Assembly (NCBI GenBank): GCA_963704535.1
Contig: OY969916.1
Location: 3,596,001 to 3,660,000, forward strand
Source: G963704535 sp963704535
GTDB lineage: Bacteria; Chloroflexota; Chloroflexia; Chloroflexales; Roseiflexaceae
Length of the DNA: 64,000 nucleotides
Direction of reading: 5' to 3'
Shown here: positions 36,478 to 46,087 of the stretch, piece after piece
Position numbering within the stretch: the stretch's first letter is position 1
Layout of the letters: every line of letters starts with the position of its first letter
Notes under the pieces: model-generated
The model's input: only the letters and a program-made list of their open reading frames with translations
Database searches by the model: none
Told to the model about the DNA's origin: nothing
Position numbers and translations under genes: made by a program

Positions 36478-38528
36478 ATGGCAATTGAACCCTACCGGCC
36501 GGACCAAAGAAACCAGTACCGCGATGAGTTGGACCGCGAGATCGATCAGAAGATCGACACATTCTTCCATCGCTGGAACTGGAAGCTCGCCCGCTTCATA
36601 CGCCGTGGCGCGATTGTCCTGTTTGTACTTTGGGTGATCTGGAATGTCGTCCCTAGCCTGATCGGGTTCTTGGCTTCCTCCGATTTGGGGCCGATGATCC
36701 TCCAGCTCCTGGGTATGGCGGGCTATCTGTTCGTCTTTATCGGGTTCCAGTTCTCGCTCATGTACTTCTTCATGGCTCGTACTCGTATCTACTGGGTCAA
36801 GCCGGGCGAGACGGGTGTGGGCTTTCAGGATTACAAGGGCAACCCCGAAGTGTTGCAAGCTGCCACGCGGATCGTGACGCTGCTGAAGGGCGTCAAGGGC
36901 TTCAAAACGATGGGCGGCGAAGTTACGCGCGGCGTGCTGCTGATCGGCCCGCCCGGAACCGGCAAGAGCTACCTGGCACAGGCGATCTCGACCGAGGCCG
37001 GTGTGCCGTTCGGTTATCTCAGCGCCCCATCGTTGACGTCGGCCTGGATGGGTATGGGCAACATCAAAGTGATGAACCTATACCGCAAGGCACGTAAGCT
37101 GGCGCGTGAGTATGGCGCCTGCATTATATTCATTGATGAGATCGACGCGATCGGCGGCGCACGCAGCTCCTCGTTGATGGGCGGCGCTGCGGGCGGCATG
37201 GGCACGGAGAAGCAGGCCGGTGGCATTGCGAATGTCATGATGGGCATGGGGGCATGGGTGGCGGCAGCGGCCTGCTGAATGAGTTGCTGCTCCAGATGGA
37301 TCCGCCGCCGCAAGAAACCAGCCCGGTGGGTAAGCTGTTGCGCGGGCTTGGCCTACGCAAGAAGCGCGTCGAGATGCCCCCGGTGCTGACGATGGGCGCG
37401 ACAAACTTGGCCGAGACGCTGGATGCCGCGCTGCTGCGCCCTGGTCGCTTCGATCGCAAAATTATCATCGAAGAGCCGGATGGCGATGGTCGCCGCGATA
37501 TCATCGAGTATTATCTGGGCAAGGTCAAGCATGAACCGATGCCGATGGAGCGTATGATCTCCGACACAATCGGCTTTACACCGGTAGCGATTAAGTTCGT
37601 GATCAACGAGGCCGCGATTCACGCGCACTTCGAGGGCCGCGAAACGATCACATACTGGGATTTCACGAAGGCGCGTGAAACGCACGAGCATGGCTTGAGC
37701 CAGCCGATCCGCAATATGGCCTACAGTGAACGACGCCAACTGGCCTACCACGAGGCCGGCCATGCGTATGCGATGGTCAAGTTGCTCAAGAAAGAACGGC
37801 TGACCAAGGTGACGATTATTCGCCACGGTCGCGCGCTTGGCTTCGCAGCCTGGAAGCCATCCGAGGAAGCGCACATGCGCAACAAGCAGGAGATGTTGAA
37901 CGATATTCAAATCTCGCTGGCAAGCCGCGCTGCCGAGGAACTGTTCCTCTGCGACCAACTGAATGGTGTGGTGTCCGACTTCCGCAGCGCGACTGGAACC
38001 GCTTCTTGGATGGTTGGTGCGCTCGGTATGGATGGCAGCTTTTATTCGTCGCTGGTGTTTGGAATGGAGGGCGTCGGATCACCAGACATGAAGCCGCGGG
38101 TTGAGAAGCTGCTCAACGAGGAATATCGTAAGGTCAAGCAGCTGCTCGAAAACAACAAGGAAGGCGTGATCGCGATCGCCGAGGCGCTGATCCTACGCAA
38201 CGAGCTGACCGACATCGATGTCAACGAGATCCTGGCTCGCATCGAGGCCCAGCATCCCTTCGTCGATCCGCGCAAGGTTGAGGAGCAGCCCTTCGGTTTC
38301 GCGATGCGCTCGCTGCCCGAGTCGATCACCTCCAGCCGCCGTAATGGCCGCCGTAATGGTCACAATAGTGGTAGCGATAACGGGAATGGCAAGTCACATG
38401 AGCACCTTCCCGAGCCGGTGAGTGTGCCGACGGCATCGCAGACGCCGCCATCGGCTGAGTCGCCCGCTCCCGCGGCTGAACTCGATCACGGCCCGGCGCC
38501 AGAGCCGGGCGAGCCGCAGGAACCGTAG
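36478..38528 (+). CDS. FtsH-like membrane AAA metalloprotease (frameshifted)
   Basis: Two N-terminal membrane helices (AIVLFVLWVIWNVVPSLIG and LGMAGYLFVFIGFQFSLMY), AAA module (Walker A GPPGTGKS, Walker B IIFIDEIDAIGG, RPGRFDRKI) and zinc protease (HEAGHAYAMV, later ELFLCDQLNGVVSDF). The pore-loop position reads SAWMGMG in place of the FtsH FVGVG. A deleted G in the run near 37245 breaks the frame between NVMMGMG and GGGSGLLNELLLQM. The last 90 residues are disordered. It is divergent from classical FtsH, so I give no symbol. GGAG precedes the ATG. Confidence 0.88.
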
Positions 38529-38549
38529 CCACAGATATAGCTTTTACGC

Positions 38550-38585
38550 TGGGGTGGGATGATCGATCATCCCACCCCATTTTAA
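38550..38585 (+). terminator. Strong rho-independent terminator
   Basis: TGGGGTGGGATGAT pairs with ATCATCCCACCCCA around CGATCG symmetry, followed by TTTTAATT. It lies 22 bp after the FtsH-like stop. Confidence 0.85.
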
Positions 38586-38620
38586 TTGCAAAACTGTCAG
38601 GCTGAAGAGCATTGCGGCAC

Positions 38621-38649
38621 TTGCATACTTTGCGGCTTTCCGCTATATT
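38621..38649 (+). promoter_or_regulatory. Promoter for a leaderless epimerase mRNA
   Basis: TTGCAT (38621-38626), 17 bases, TATATT (38644-38649). The ATG follows six bases later, so transcription would begin at or beside the start codon. Confidence 0.55.
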
Positions 38650-38655
38650 GGCGCT

Positions 38656-39618
38656 ATGCGTGTGCTAATCACAGGTATCAACGGGTTTGTCGGCGGGCAC
38701 CTGGCTGAACACCTGCTCGCGACCGGCGGGTGGGATGTGTGGGGCCTGGCGCGCCAGCTTTCGCTCGGGTTGCCTGCACTTCAGGGGCGCATCCAGTTTG
38801 TCTGTGCCGATCTGCGGAACTCCGATCAGGTGGCCTCGGCGTTGGAGCGCGTTCGGCCGGAGGTGATCTTCCACTGCGCCGCCCAGTCCAATGTGCCGCG
38901 GTCATTTGACGACCCGATCGACACGCTGCAATCCAACATCTTAGCGCAACTCAATCTGTTCCTGGCGGTGTTGCGGTTGCATCAGGCTCCGCTGATCCTG
39001 ATTATCACCAGCAACGAGATCTATGGGAACGTGCGACCGGAGGAGCTGCCCCTGAACGAGGCGACCCCGCTCCGCCCGGTCAACCCCTACGCGGTCAGCA
39101 AGGCCGCGCAGGATCTGCTGGCGTATCAGTACTACGTGAGTCACCGGCTGCGCACGATCCGGCTGCGCCCGTTCAACCACATCGGCCCGCGGCAGTCCGA
39201 TCAATTTGTCGCGTCGGCGTTTGCTGCCCAGATCGCGCGGATCGAGGCCGGGCTACAGGAGCCGCTGCTGCGAGTCGGTAACTTGACAGCGGAACGAGAT
39301 TTCACCGATGTTCGCGATATTGTGCGCGCCTATGCGCTGGCGGCGCGCCACGGCGAAGTCGGGCTGGCCTACAATATCGGCTCCGGGCGCTGCGTCAGCA
39401 TTCGCTGGCTGTTGGATACGCTGCTTGCCTTCAGCGAGCGCGATATCGCCGTCGAACCGGACCCCTCACGCGCGCGTCCCGCCGATGTCCCGCGCGTCCT
39501 TTCCGAGAGCAGTCGCTTTCGTGAGCACACCGGCTGGGAGCCGAAGATTCCCCTTGAGCAGACACTGTATGATATCCTCGAATACTGGAGAAGTCAGGTA
39601 CGCAGGGTTGAGGTATGA
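38656..39618 (+). CDS. Nucleotide-sugar epimerase/dehydratase, extended SDR (GDP-4-keto-6-deoxymannose reductase-like)
   Basis: A 320-residue NAD(P)-binding protein: glycine motif ITGINGFVGGHLAEHLL, the active-site pair in ITSNEIYG and NPYAVSKAAQDLLAYQYY (YxxxK), and IRLRPFNHIGPRQSDQFV. The last motif is typical of Rmd/GMD-like enzymes. There is no ribosome binding site and the promoter is close, which suggests a leaderless message. Its stop is 8 bp before a sugar-nucleotide transferase, so the pair probably supplies an activated sugar for surface polysaccharide. Confidence 0.88.
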   Translation: MRVLITGINGFVGGHLAEHLLATGGWDVWGLARQLSLGLPALQGRIQFVCADLRNSDQVASALERVRPEVIFHCAAQSNVPRSFDDPIDTLQSNILAQLNLFLAVLRLHQAPLILIITSNEIYGNVRPEELPLNEATPLRPVNPYAVSKAAQDLLAYQYYVSHRLRTIRLRPFNHIGPRQSDQFVASAFAAQIARIEAGLQEPLLRVGNLTAERDFTDVRDIVRAYALAARHGEVGLAYNIGSGRCVSIRWLLDTLLAFSERDIAVEPDPSRARPADVPRVLSESSRFREHTGWEPKIPLEQTLYDILEYWRSQVRRVEV

Positions 39619-39625
39619 GGGGTCT

Positions 39626-40738
39626 ATGAAAGCTGTCATTCTCGTCGGCGGCCTTGGTACGCGCTTGCGACCACTGACCTGCAATACACCCAAGCCAATG
39701 ATTCCGCTCGTGAACCAGCCGTTTATTGAGCATATGCTGGGCAACCTGCGCGATCAGGGCATCAACGAAGTTGTTCTCGCCGTTCAGTATCTCGCCGAGC
39801 GATTTCGCGAGGCACTGGGGGATGGCTCGCGGCTAGGGCTAAAGCTGCATATCGTCGAGGAGCCTGAGCCGCGCGGAACCGCCGGTGCAGTCAAAAATGT
39901 CGAGCATATGCTCGACAGCAGCACCTTTGTGTTCAACGGCGACGTGATGACCGACCTAGACCTACAGGAGATGCTGGCATATCACCGCGAGCGCAAGAGC
40001 AAGCTGACGATCGCACTCACACCGGTCGAGGACCCAACCTCGTTCGGCTTGGTCGAGACGACCGATGATGGACGCATACGCCGCTTTATCGAAAAGCCGC
40101 GGCAGGATGAGATCACCACCAATATGATCAACGCCGGCACCTATATCATCGAGCCGGACGTCTTTCGCTACGTTCCGCCTGGGCAGTACTACATGTTCGA
40201 GCGCGGCCTGTTCCCGGTGCTGCTGCAGACCGGCGACCCAATGTACGGCTTTGCATCACGAGCCTACTGGACCGATGTCGGCAAGCCGCAGACATACCTG
40301 GAGGTCCACCACGATATCCTGGTCGGCAAGGTGCGCTACCAGTTCCGGGGCCGGCAGATCGCCGACCGAGTCTGGCTTGAGGACGGCGCCGATATTCATG
40401 AGACGGCGCAGATCATTGGGCCGGTCGTGCTGGGGCCGCAGGTGCGGATCGGGCCGAGGGTGCGGATCATCGGGCCGACTGTAATCGGCGCACGCTGTGT
40501 CGTTGAGGCGGATGCGATGATCGAGGACTCGGTGCTATGGGACAATAATCTGGTCGGCGAGGCGGCTTCGCTACGGTCGTGCGTGGTCGGCAGGGATAAC
40601 CGGATCGGCGCGAAGGTCCACCTGACCGACGGGACGATCATCAGCGACGACTGCGACATCGGGGCGGAGAATCGCCTGGAGCGCGGGATCAGGCTCTGGC
40701 CCAACACCCGCCTGGGCGATCACGCGATCTCGTTCTGA
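39626..40738 (+). CDS. Mannose-1-phosphate guanylyltransferase-like sugar nucleotidyltransferase
   Basis: A 370-residue enzyme. The N-terminal nucleotidyltransferase has AVILVGGLGTRLRPLT, PKPMIPLVNQPFIEHML, FNGDVMTDLDL and MINAGTYIIEPDV. The C-terminal left-handed beta helix has hexapeptides (IIGPVVLGPQVRIGPRVRI). It makes an NDP-sugar, probably GDP-mannose, from the sugar 1-phosphate. The ATG at 39626 is chosen by the AVILVGG start; the open frame upstream overlaps the epimerase gene. Confidence 0.9.
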   Translation: MKAVILVGGLGTRLRPLTCNTPKPMIPLVNQPFIEHMLGNLRDQGINEVVLAVQYLAERFREALGDGSRLGLKLHIVEEPEPRGTAGAVKNVEHMLDSSTFVFNGDVMTDLDLQEMLAYHRERKSKLTIALTPVEDPTSFGLVETTDDGRIRRFIEKPRQDEITTNMINAGTYIIEPDVFRYVPPGQYYMFERGLFPVLLQTGDPMYGFASRAYWTDVGKPQTYLEVHHDILVGKVRYQFRGRQIADRVWLEDGADIHETAQIIGPVVLGPQVRIGPRVRIIGPTVIGARCVVEADAMIEDSVLWDNNLVGEAASLRSCVVGRDNRIGAKVHLTDGTIISDDCDIGAENRLERGIRLWPNTRLGDHAISF

Positions 40739-40800
40739 TAGGGTGCGGCCGGTCGTGTCGCACGAGCAGCGGTACGCCGCGCTCCTGCACCGGCGGCCAG

Positions 40801-41448
40801 TCACATGCGGTTGATTTTATCCAGGACATTCCGATCGTCGACGCGCCCAGATGTCGGAGCGCCCTTGGCCGGGCCCTGTACGGGAGGCGTTTTCGCACTC
40901 GGCAGCGGCGGCGCCGGCCGACCAAGCGCGACGGCGACCACAACCCCACGCAGCAACACCACCACTCCGACCGCGATGGCGATCCCAAGGAATAGGAGCG
41001 GCAGCCCATCATGAAACACACGGGCCAGCAGGGTGTTCCTGACGGTTGTCGCGAAGCCTGACTCGGGCTGCTGCGCGGTCGCGAAGCGGAGCAGGTAGCC
41101 GATGATCAGCGCCCCGTTGAGCAAGCCGAGCAACGCGCCGGCCAGGCGCCGGGGAAAGGGGGGGCGCTCCTGCGTGTGGCCCAGGAGCAGCCCGCCGCCA
41201 TAGCCGACGATCAGCGCACAGAAGAGGAACAGTACGCAGTTGACCACAAATGTGAGCGTGCCTGGGTTTCCGCCGACAAACCGCTTTGCCAGTGCCAGCC
41301 CCCACTGTTCGCCCCAGAACCCCACCAGGATCGCCCCAAGCAGCGTGCCGGCGACGGCAAGGACGCCCCGCCGTATATCGCGCCAGTAGCCAATCAGGCT
41401 GAGCAGCAACAGCACCAGCGTGACGACAACCGTGATTGCAAGCGCCAT
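40801..41448 (-). CDS. CvpA-like membrane protein
   Basis: About 215 residues with five hydrophobic segments: ITVVVTLVLLLLSLIGY, GVLAVAGTLLGAILVGF, LTFVVNCVLFLFCALIVGYG, LAGALLGLLNGALIIGYLL and FLGIAIAVGVVVLLRGV. The charged tail is rich in P, K and G. The topology and GALLGLLNGALI resemble CvpA/colicin-V-production proteins. AAAGGTGG precedes the ATG at 41448. Role unknown. Confidence 0.6.
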   Translation of the reverse strand: MALAITVVVTLVLLLLSLIGYWRDIRRGVLAVAGTLLGAILVGFWGEQWGLALAKRFVGGNPGTLTFVVNCVLFLFCALIVGYGGGLLLGHTQERPPFPRRLAGALLGLLNGALIIGYLLRFATAQQPESGFATTVRNTLLARVFHDGLPLLFLGIAIAVGVVVLLRGVVVAVALGRPAPPLPSAKTPPVQGPAKGAPTSGRVDDRNVLDKINRM

Positions 41449-41506
41449 ACGTCCCACCTTTCATTGCTCCACTGCTACGCCCTATTGTAGCACACTATCG
41501 TTCTTA

Positions 41507-41591
41507 GAGCCTATCCGAAAAGTCGGAGTTGGGTGGGGTTTGCGGGGAGGGCGACCCTCCCCGCGCCCTCCCCCATTTTTCGGATAGGTTC
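41507..41591. repeat. MITE, second family (GAGCCTATCCGAAAA ends)
   Basis: Terminal repeats GAGCCTATCCGAAAA and TTTTCGGATAGGTTC (one mismatch), flanked by TTA on both sides (41504-41506 and 41592-41594), with internal hairpin GGGGAGGGCGACCCTCCCC. The size and 3-bp duplication fit a non-autonomous IS5-type element. Confidence 0.8.
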
Positions 41592-41595
41592 TTAG

Positions 41596-43101
41596 TACTA
41601 CAACGAGACTTTATCACTCACGTTGATTGAGTTTGGCCAAACGCCGTTTGCGATGTGAACGATATGCCCGATAATTCGCATCTTGCCAATACGCCAAGAC
41701 GGAGAGCACCCACTCCGCATCAAAGCTGCGCCGTGGGATGGCGTACGCGACCAAGAACTGCGCCTGCGGCAACGTCAGGGCCGGAGCGTTTTTTTCAAGC
41801 GCTTCTGCACCCGCACCAAAAACGCCTGCGCCACAATCATCAGTGTCATATGATGATGCCAGCCCGTCCACGAGCGCACTTCGTAGTCGCCCATCCCCAG
41901 TTCCTGCTTACCGGTCTCGAAGCACGTCTCTATTGGCCAGCGCATCCCGCTCATCCGCGCCAGCCGCACAAGTGGTATGTCAGCGGGCGCATTGCACAGA
42001 TAGGTCTTGAGTTCCCCGTCGGTCAGGCTGCGCCGCAGCACCAGCCAGACCTCCTCGCCAGGCAGCCCATCACGCACACCAATCACGCGCACAATCGCGA
42101 ACTCAGCCATTTGCGGCCCTTGACTGCCCTCCTTGATCAGTTGCTTCGACCAGGCACTACTCGGCAAGGCGGTAGCCAGTGCAGCTACCGTCTGTGGAGG
42201 TGGCGAACCTGCTACCAGGCGTTCGCGTGTCGGCTTGCGGCCACGTCCGCTCCACTCTGGCACCGCCACATCTGGACGCGCCAGCCACACTTGGGTATCG
42301 TGGGGCACTTCAGCGAAGTACCACAAGTGCGCGTGGGCGATCTTGTCCAGCAGGGCGGTATCGCGCCCAAACCCTTCGTCACAAGCGACCCAGCGGCAGC
42401 GCAGAGTTTGGGTTTGGACTACGTCCTCAATCATGGCCCAGCCCAAAGATGGCTTGGTCGTAAAGGTCAATTCGTCTGGCAGCCGACAGGCTTTTCGCCG
42501 CTCGGCAAAAGCGGGGTCGCTGATCCATTCCTCGGGCAAGTACAGGCGGCGATCAACCAAGGTATAGCCTTGCTGAGAGGCATAGGCCAGAAACACACCA
42601 GCCTGACAGTTGGCGGTCTTGCCGAGTTGTCCACAGTACTGGCGTTTGACCCCTACCGACTCGCTACCTTGCTTGGGAAAGTCGCTGCCATCCAGAAGTA
42701 GCACGCCGTCATCGTCGCCCAGATCGGCATCGATTTCCGACCACAAGCGGTGCAGGATGGCAGTATCATCCCAGGCACCTTCACTGACAAACTGCTGCAT
42801 AGCCCTGATGGCATTCCGATCGACCCCACGCAAAGCCAACATCATTGGCTCAATCGACTTGCGCGGCAGCTCCAGCAGCAGGCCATGCAGATAGGTTTGC
42901 GACCATTCACGCTGCTCAGGCCGCTTAAACAATGGAGAGAAGATCGCATGATAGCTGTTCAGTTCATCCAGCAGACCATCAATGTCTTGTGGCGTCAGGT
43001 CGAGAACTGGCGCCGTGGCAATCGTTTCCAGATGTTTCATCCCCTCCTCCCAATGGCAAATTGAGTGAGAGAGGATGATACCACGAAGTCTCGTTGTAGT
43101 A
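41596..43101 (-). mobile_element. IS701-family insertion sequence (copy 2)
   Basis: Inverted ends TACTACAACGAGACTT and AAGTCTCGTTGTAGTA, with 4-bp duplications TTAG at 41592-41595 and 43102-43105. This fits the YTAR target of IS701. Length 1506 bp. It inserted at the edge of the MITE. Confidence 0.9.
41614..43040 (-). CDS. IS701 family transposase, probably made by -1 frameshift
   Basis: The ATG at 43040 follows GGGAGGAGGGG. The DDE nuclease motifs include VLLLDGSDFPKQGSESVGV, WVACDEGFGRDTALLD and WPIETCFETGKQELGMGDY. The first frame stops at 41775 after LKKTLRP. A seven-A run (41790-41796) followed by C allows a -1 slip to KKNAPALTLPQAQFL and another 80 residues, matching full-length relatives. 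This looks like a programmed site rather than decay. Confidence 0.85.
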
Positions 43102-43105
43102 TTAG

Positions 43106-44498
43106 GAGTCATCCAAAAATAACTTGATCATTTGTCCGACCTTGAATGTGGTCGGATAGTGTAATTCCAGTGCGAACACACCCTATGCGGCTGGCAATCG
43201 ATCTGGGCTCGTTCCGCCGGTGCGAGCTTCACTTTGGTCGGATAGACGGTGCGATCCAGCTGTGCCTGACACTGAAAGCCACGCTCTGAGCGTGTGGTCC
43301 GAATAAACTTCAACACCGTTTCGTAACTAAGAAGCGGTTGGCCGGCCCAGTTGGCGCTGATCAGAGAGAACATACGATGTTCAATCGGGTTCCATTTGGA
43401 GGCGCTTGGCGGGAAGTGCGTTACGGTGATCGTGAGCTGGAAGTCATCCGCCAGCCGCTGGAGGTCAGCTTTCCAGCGCCAACTCCGATTACTATTGGCG
43501 CCACCGCAATCAGCCTGGATTAGCAGGCGATCCGTCCCGGCATAGGTGTGCTGTCCACGCACCAGCCACCAGCGACGGATGACCGCAAGCGCGAATTCGG
43601 CGGTTTCATGCGACGTGCCAACCACAACATAGCCACAATTGTGGGTCAGATCGTAAATGCCGTAGGGAATGGCTTTGCCTTTCGCTTGGCTGGGGAAGTC
43701 ATGATCTCCCACTGCCAGCGGCTTCCGCCAAGTCCGACCGGCATTCTTGAACGCACCGATCAACTCCTTCTTTTTGGTATCGACGCTAATAACTGGGGCG
43801 CCGACCTTGAGAAAGACCTGGCGCTGGCGACCAAGATAACGAAACTGCCGATCGCGATCTGGGTCGTGGGTCGTAGCAATCGACTTACGGTTCGCCCGCA
43901 GCGAGTACTCGCGCTCCCGCAACAGCCGCGCCACGGTTGTTCGGCCAATCTGGAAGCCCTTAGCCTGCAACTGGTCACTCAGTTTAGTGAGCGTTTTGCG
44001 CGACCACTTCAGCCCAGACAGTGGGTCACCGGCGGTGGCATCTTCCAAGAGTTGGTCGAGCACCGTCAGGACAGCGGGATCTTTTTTTCAATCTGTTTGC
44101 GACCGCCGACCCGGTTGGCGGATGCCGCTGGAGAGGTGGGAGACTGAGCCTTGGAGTTCCAGTCGGCCACGCCGAATGGTGGTCCGGCTCAACCCGGTAA
44201 TTTCGGCGAAGCGGGTAATCCCGCCACGCCCGTGCCTTAAGGCCAAGAGGTCAGCAACCTGGCGGCGGGCTTTCTCATCCAGGGTCGCTAGCAGCCGATT
44301 GATCGCCTGATGTTCTGTCGCAACCGCACTCTGCGGCTGCTGGCAGCAATAGGCACAAGGACAACGATATACCGTTCGGTGCAGTTGGTCAGACATATGA
44401 GCTTGCCCTCCTCCCTATCAACTCGGCGATGTCCGTTTGGTTGCTTTGAGAACAAGCACAGTTTAGCAGAATCGGTCAAGTTATTTTTGGATGACTTC
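43106..44498 (-). mobile_element. ISAzo13-like insertion sequence
   Basis: Perfect inverted repeats GTCATCCAAAAATAACTTGA (43108-43127) and its complement (44476-44495). TTAG borders the element on the left (43102-43105, shared with the IS701 copy) and right (44499-44502). Confidence 0.8.
43128..44396 (-). CDS. ISAzo13-like transposase, interrupted
   Basis: N-terminal part from the ATG at 44396: INRLLATLDEKARRQVADLL and the HTH-like FAEITGLSRTTIRRGRLEL. C-terminal part: ISVDTKKKELIGAFKNAGRT, LLIQADCGGANSNRSWRW and FPPSASKWNPIEHRMFSLI, the DDE core. An in-frame TGA near 44092 separates them. Around it a different frame reads RVGGRKQIEKK and a seven-A run followed by G could return the ribosome by -1, so part of the break may be programmed. 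As read it is inactive. Confidence 0.75.
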
Positions 44499-44587
44499 TT
44501 AGACAAGGTTACGAATGGCGCCGTTCTACTTTACAATCTGGGTGGAGGGGACTGAGAGGGCGGCCCCTCAAACTCCCCTTTTCAAGG
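44499..44587. repeat. Partial MITE copy
   Basis: TTAGACAAGGTTACGAATGG onward, with the ACTTTACAATCTGGGTGGAG segment and hairpin GAGAGGGCGGCCCCTC, ending CCCCTTTTCAAGG. It closely matches the copy at 46912-47015, showing where the two IS elements interrupted it. Confidence 0.7.
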
Positions 44588-44633
44588 CGCGGGCACACCG
44601 GCGCCGGCGCCTGAACAACTCCACGGCAAGCCG

Positions 44634-44642
44634 TGCTATAAT
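44634..44642 (+). promoter_or_regulatory. Extended -10 promoter of gap
   Basis: TGCTATAAT is a consensus extended -10 box 70 bases before the GAPDH start. The -35 region (TGAACA at 44612-44617) is weak. Confidence 0.6.
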
Positions 44643-44711
44643 GGCACCGCCCGACAACGAGAACGTAACGCGATTATGCTCGCGATGTGAATGCATGAAG
44701 GAGAAATGATC

Positions 44712-45755
44712 ATGGCACGGGTAGCGATCAACGGCTTTGGCCGGATCGGCCGCCAGAGCTTCAAAGCCATTCTGGAGCGGTACGCCGACGATATCGAGGT
44801 CGTTGCGGTCAACGACCTGACCGACAACGAGACCCTGGCCCACCTGCTGCGCCACGACTCCACGTATGGCCCTTTCGATGGCGAGGTCACAGCTACGGAA
44901 GATCGGATCAGCGTGAATTTCTATGGTGAGGACGGCGAGGAGCATAGCGTCGATATGGCCGCGCTGGCCGAGCGAGATCCAACTAAGCTTCCATGGGGCG
45001 ATCTTGGCGTGGATATCGTGATTGAGTTGACCGGCCGCTTCACCGAGGCCGAGAAGGCGCGCGCCCACATCCAGGCGGGAGCCAAGAAGGTGATCATCAC
45101 TGCGCCGGCCAAGGGCGAGGACATCACGCTCTGCCTCGGCGTTAACGAGCAGAAGTATGATCATGCGGTACACAACATCATCTCGAATGCGTCGTGTACG
45201 ACCAACTGCCTCGCGCCAGTGGCCAAGGTACTCAACGACCGCTTCGGCATCCGGCGCGGCTTGATGACCACTATCCACTCCTATACGATGGACCAGAACC
45301 TACAAGACAACGTGCATAAGGACCTGCGCCGCGCGCGGGCTGCGGCGATCAACCTGGTGCCGACGACGACCGGCGCGGCGAAGGCCGTGGCGTTGGTCAT
45401 CCCTGAGCTGAAGGGCAAGTTCGACGGCTTTTCCATCCGCGTCCCGACGGCGACGGTGTCGATCGTCGATTTTGTGGTGCAGCTCGAGCGCGCCGCCTCG
45501 GTCGAAGCGATTAATGAGGCGTTCCGCGAGGCCAGCGAGAGCGAGGATCTCGAGGGTATCCTGGGCGTCAGCGAGGAGGAGTTGGTGTCGAGCGACTTCA
45601 TCGGCACCACCTATTCGAGCGTGGTCGATCTGCCGCTGACGATGGGAATGGGCGATGATTTCTTCAAGGTGGTTTCGTGGTATGACAACGAGTGGGGCTA
45701 CTCGGTGCGTATCGCCGACCTGACGGCCTTTATCGCCGATGGGTTTGAGGAGTAA
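44712..45755 (+). CDS. gap: Glyceraldehyde-3-phosphate dehydrogenase, type I
   Basis: Glycolytic enzyme of 347 residues. NAD-binding RVAINGFGRIGRQSFKA, catalytic cysteine SNASCTTNCLAP, the active-site loop TTIHSYTMDQNLQD and SWYDNEWGYSVRI are complete. The ATG at 44712 follows AAGGAGA. It stands alone; no pgk or tpi follows, but a tandem hairpin repeat does. Intact. Confidence 0.95.
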   Translation: MARVAINGFGRIGRQSFKAILERYADDIEVVAVNDLTDNETLAHLLRHDSTYGPFDGEVTATEDRISVNFYGEDGEEHSVDMAALAERDPTKLPWGDLGVDIVIELTGRFTEAEKARAHIQAGAKKVIITAPAKGEDITLCLGVNEQKYDHAVHNIISNASCTTNCLAPVAKVLNDRFGIRRGLMTTIHSYTMDQNLQDNVHKDLRRARAAAINLVPTTTGAAKAVALVIPELKGKFDGFSIRVPTATVSIVDFVVQLERAASVEAINEAFREASESEDLEGILGVSEEELVSSDFIGTTYSSVVDLPLTMGMGDDFFKVVSWYDNEWGYSVRIADLTAFIADGFEE

Positions 45756-45839
45756 GCGGCAGTCACGCCATGGCCTAGGCATGGGCAGGGGTGGTTTGGA
45801 GGTGCCTCCAAGCCGCCCTTTTTCTATAGCTGATATCAG

Positions 45840-46060
45840 CTGTGGAGAAGATGAAAGTGGGAAAAACAAGATCGTGGAGGGCGGCCCCTCCACACCTCCC
45901 CACCCCACATACCACGGTGGAGAAGATGAAAGTGGGAGAAAACAAGATCGTGGAGGGCGGCCCCTCCACACCTCCCCACCCCACATACCACGGTGGAGAA
46001 GATGAAAGTGGGAGAAAACAAGATCGTGGAGGGCGGCCCCTCCACACCTCCCCACCCCAA
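45840..46060. repeat. Three tandem 76-bp repeats with internal hairpin
   Basis: Each unit contains GGAGAAGATGAAAGTGGG, then GTGGAGGGCGGCCCCTCCAC (a perfect hairpin) and CCCCACATACCACGG. Copies two and three are nearly identical. It lies between gap and the convergent anti-sigma gene and may give three successive RNA hairpins that end or stabilise transcripts. Confidence 0.85.
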
Positions 46061-46087
46061 GATGCCACACGTACACGCGACTTGGTA

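Noticed and set aside
45840..46060. Possible CRISPR array (regularly spaced repeats)
   Set aside because: The 76-bp units are contiguous with no unique spacers, and no cas genes are present. They are plain tandem repeats with hairpins.
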